NCBI RefSeq assembly: GCF_040958095.1
Contig: NC_091175.1
Span: 16,350,266-16,414,265, forward strand
DNA length: 64,000 nt
Origin: Procambarus clarkii
Taxonomy: Eukaryota > Arthropoda > Malacostraca > Decapoda > Cambaridae
Direction: 5' to 3'
The notes beneath the pieces are model-generated. The model was given only the letters and a program-made list of their open reading frames with translations. It had not been told where the DNA came from and ran no database searches. Position 1 is the first letter of the stretch. Each line of letters opens with the position of its first letter. Of this stretch, positions 61,293 through 64,000 are shown piece by piece. Both the position numbers and the translations under genes were made by a program.

Positions 61293-64000
61293 TTTCTCTC
61301 CCTGTACCCTTTTCAACCTTTCTTTCCTTTGTCTTCTTCTATATACAATAACTTTCTCCCTATGATTCTGTTCGATTTCAAAGCCACATTTTTCAGTCTA
61401 ACAAAAATAATGAGCATGCATTTACGAATCGTATAATTTTAATTTATAATTTTAATTTGCTTTTATTATACTCACGTAATGCTTTAAATTAAGTTTGATT
61501 ACGTCACGAACATATCCTAGAGATTTGAGGCAACATTATGCAGAAACCTGGATTATTACATGAAGATATAACTATTACGTAAGTTTTGATAGTTCTCAGT
61601 TAATGTTCACAGTGATTACAATACATTAGCACTCAAGTGGTAATTGGAGAGGATAAGTTGGCTCCAAGACGCTCTCGGGTTCCTGCATGTAGTTTACAAG
61701 GAAAATGTGAACGACGGTTGAAGAGGAATGATTCGATTTGAGAGGGAAAGGGCATGTCATGAAGGTTACGTTACTTTAGTCTATAATTATTCTCGGCCTA
61801 TTTAAATTATACTCGCCCACAACCAGCATGAAGAACTATAAGAAAATATTTTACGTAATAATGTATAAATCTATGTTATGAGGTCAGTGTTAGGTTGTAT
61901 TTCTGTTATGTACTATGGTTAAACATGATGGCGTCTGAAAGTCCCGTGATGATTCCTCGAGGATGAATTACATGTCACATGACATGTAACCTATGATGTC
62001 ATGCCAATGACTGGGCTATGGATCGTCATACTGTCTAGCGTTTCGGTCTGTTTTTTTTTTTTTTTTGTTTGTAAGTTTATATTTACCTGTAGGTTGGCGA
62101 CTTACTGCTGTAGATCCCTGTGAGGTTGCCTGTGTAATTTAAATGTGTCTATGTCCTTCCCCCCTATTGACAGTTCTCTGGTTCGTCTTTGTTCTTCTCG
62201 AGACTGTCGATGTGCTGGTGTCTTGTGCTGCTAATATACACAGACGATCTACAACCACAGGAAAATAGTGACAACTCAGAGTGCTTCGTGGGTGACCCTC
62301 TGACTCCCAGAACACACGTTGCGTGCATCTTACAGTGAACATACAAACAGACTGCCTGCAGTCTATTAAAAATTGTCGACAAATGACGCCACATGTGCTT
62401 ATGATAGTCAATTTTCCAAATCAGCACGCGAAGAAAAACATTGCCGCTCTTGAAATCCTTGCTTTTGAAGTAGGGAGCAAAACGAAAATATAATCAGGTT
62501 CTGTAGGAGTTTCTCACCATTATCCTGAGTCATTATCAGCGTAAAGATACAATTTAATTCTAACATGGGTTTAATTTGCATCTCATCACCCCCCCCCCCA
62601 TCCAGCAGCATCATCACCTGTCTCGTCCTAAGCTGTTCGCTTGACTGAAATTCCTGCACCAATACACGTCCTCGGACGTCCAAACAAAGAAGTCTCGCAT
62701 TGTTCAGAATTCCATATGCATGTCATTGGTAGATATAGTCTCAAACTGTCCCGTACATATATATCAGAGAGCCGTTATGGAATTATACTTCAGCAACAAT
62801 TCAACTAACCTTCATGGCACCTAACATATGAATATTGTTCATTTAAGAAGTCCACAGCTATTCAAACTTGTTACTTTGATAGAGTTATGAGCGTTTGACA
62901 CTGAAAAAAGTGACTCGTGGTAGATTTTTGAGATCACCTCATGATAAATCTATATTTACAACATCACGTTGTTCGTCCCCAGTGTAACTTCCCGGTGGCA
63001 TCAGAAGGTATACCGACCAGAAAACTGTGTCCCTAGATAATCCATGCAGGAATTGGCTCTGGTTGGAGAGTTCCTAGCCTGCTCCTGTTCTCTTCAGTAT
63101 AAATCGGTGCCAAAGATTTAACTTGTCAATAGTACTTATGGAAACTATTAGTCTGTAGAGCAGGCTTTTCTATATTGCAATATATCCAATATTTACACAA
63201 ATATTATACATTTTTTATTTTTTTTTTTATTTACACTGGACTGCAATATTTTCTATATAATTTCTATCAAAATTCTAGAAATTCACTGCTTGTTAAAGAT
63301 TACTGGCCTATGTCTCTAAAAACGATTATGAGATAAAGTTGAATATTTATGATACATCTATATCCCTTCCATAACCTATAATTTAACTTACATACTAAAA
63401 CATGTTAATGTTTTACAGTTTATATCAGTATAGTTTTCACATATTTTTAAAAAGAAAACCAAATGTACGGATTAACATATCCACTAAAAAATAACTGGTT
63501 TGAGCTTTAAAAATAAAAGTTACTGTTAGGATAGCAAGGATCGAAAGCACCTAGAGACACTTCATCGAATATACAATTTCATATATATAAACGAGGTACT
63601 TAATATTTCAAAAATGTTCGTTCACTGTTGCTGCTTTGGCAAGTGCTAGAAAAGCTTTTTTTTTTTTTTATCGGTGATAACACATTGCTCCTGGTAGGTG
63701 CTGACAGAGCTCCTATGATCAGTGTCACCACAGCTCCATTGGTTCTTGACAACTACTTCATCAATAGTGAAAATCATCAATCAAAACTATCGTAGTATAA
63801 TTCACAATACCGAAGCAACATCGATTGCAAGAGATAAATGACTTTCAACAGGACCTTATTGGACTTCATTATACACCGTTACTTAGTCTCTCGTTATGTA
63901 TGCTATTGTGCATTTCACATAGTGCATTTTGCCTAATGACCACTCGTTAATCGTTGGACGTTAAACTCCACGACAATGAAAAATCTTTTATCGTTGTTTT
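61291..64000. other. AT-rich stretch, no gene seen
   Basis: A 22-bp palindrome (TTACATGTCA-CA-TGACATGTAA) lies at about 61967-61988. Poly-T runs at 62050-62067, 63224-63231 and 63656-63669 may mark old retroposon ends on -. No coding region or RNA gene recognised. Confidence 0.45.

Overview
This is eukaryotic, repeat-dominated DNA, most likely from a decapod crustacean (a crayfish- or lobster-like genome). This is inferred from long (AC)n, (AT)n and (CT)n tracts, AACCT/TTAGG arthropod telomere-type words scattered through mobile elements, many tRNA-derived SINE pieces, broken LINE reverse transcriptases, and spliced exons of an arthropod neuronal immunoglobulin gene. There are no operons or bacterial-type genes. 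Most long open frames are microsatellites read as YIYI, THTH, CVCV or SLSL polymers.

The only well-supported protein-coding gene is the 3' end of a dpr-like cell-surface immunoglobulin gene on the + strand. Its exons are 10148-10331, 12461-12561 and 13439-13638; all three acceptors end in AG, both donors begin with GT, and the codon phases agree across both introns. The joined frame gives the second half of an Ig domain, a short stalk and a hydrophobic C-terminus. The first Ig domain and the start of the gene must lie upstream: none was found in 1-10147. One tRNA-Leu (anticodon AAG) gene lies at 36376-36457 and looks intact.

The rest is mobile DNA. (1) LINE family A: two broken RT copies on + (1-1890, 5448-6622), 3' fragments on - (19643-20617, 53262-54347) and a tiny tail piece (23940-23990). 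All end in a shared tail followed by (AC)n, and several 5' ends also abut (AC)n. (2) LINE family B: a C-terminal reading frame on - (22890-23121) whose 3' end abuts (AT)n, with related 3' ends at 32578 and 41826. (3) A tRNA-headed SINE at 6626-6927 that carries the LINE-A tail, plus other tRNA-derived SINE pieces. (4) A terminal-inverted-repeat element of about 360-410 bp (ends GTCGTACC / GGTACGAC) holding opposed TTAGG-type blocks and sitting in (AT)n, with eight two-ended copies and two partial ones. (5) Fold-back (palindromic) inserts that usually lie in (AT)n or (AC)n, from a 163-bp hairpin to a 1.6-kb palindrome of 288-bp tRNA-like units. (6) Minisatellites and simple repeats.

Layout: 1-7 kb LINE/SINE and minisatellites; 10-14 kb the dpr-like gene; 15-27 kb LINE train, TIR elements, inverted SINE pair; 28-33 kb palindromes and TIR elements in (AT)n; 33-46 kb mostly unremarkable AT-rich DNA with the tRNA gene and one TIR element with a probable target-site duplication; 46-51 kb dense palindrome/TIR/(AT)n cluster; 51-64 kb LINE train, minisatellites and long (GA)n/(CT)n tracts.
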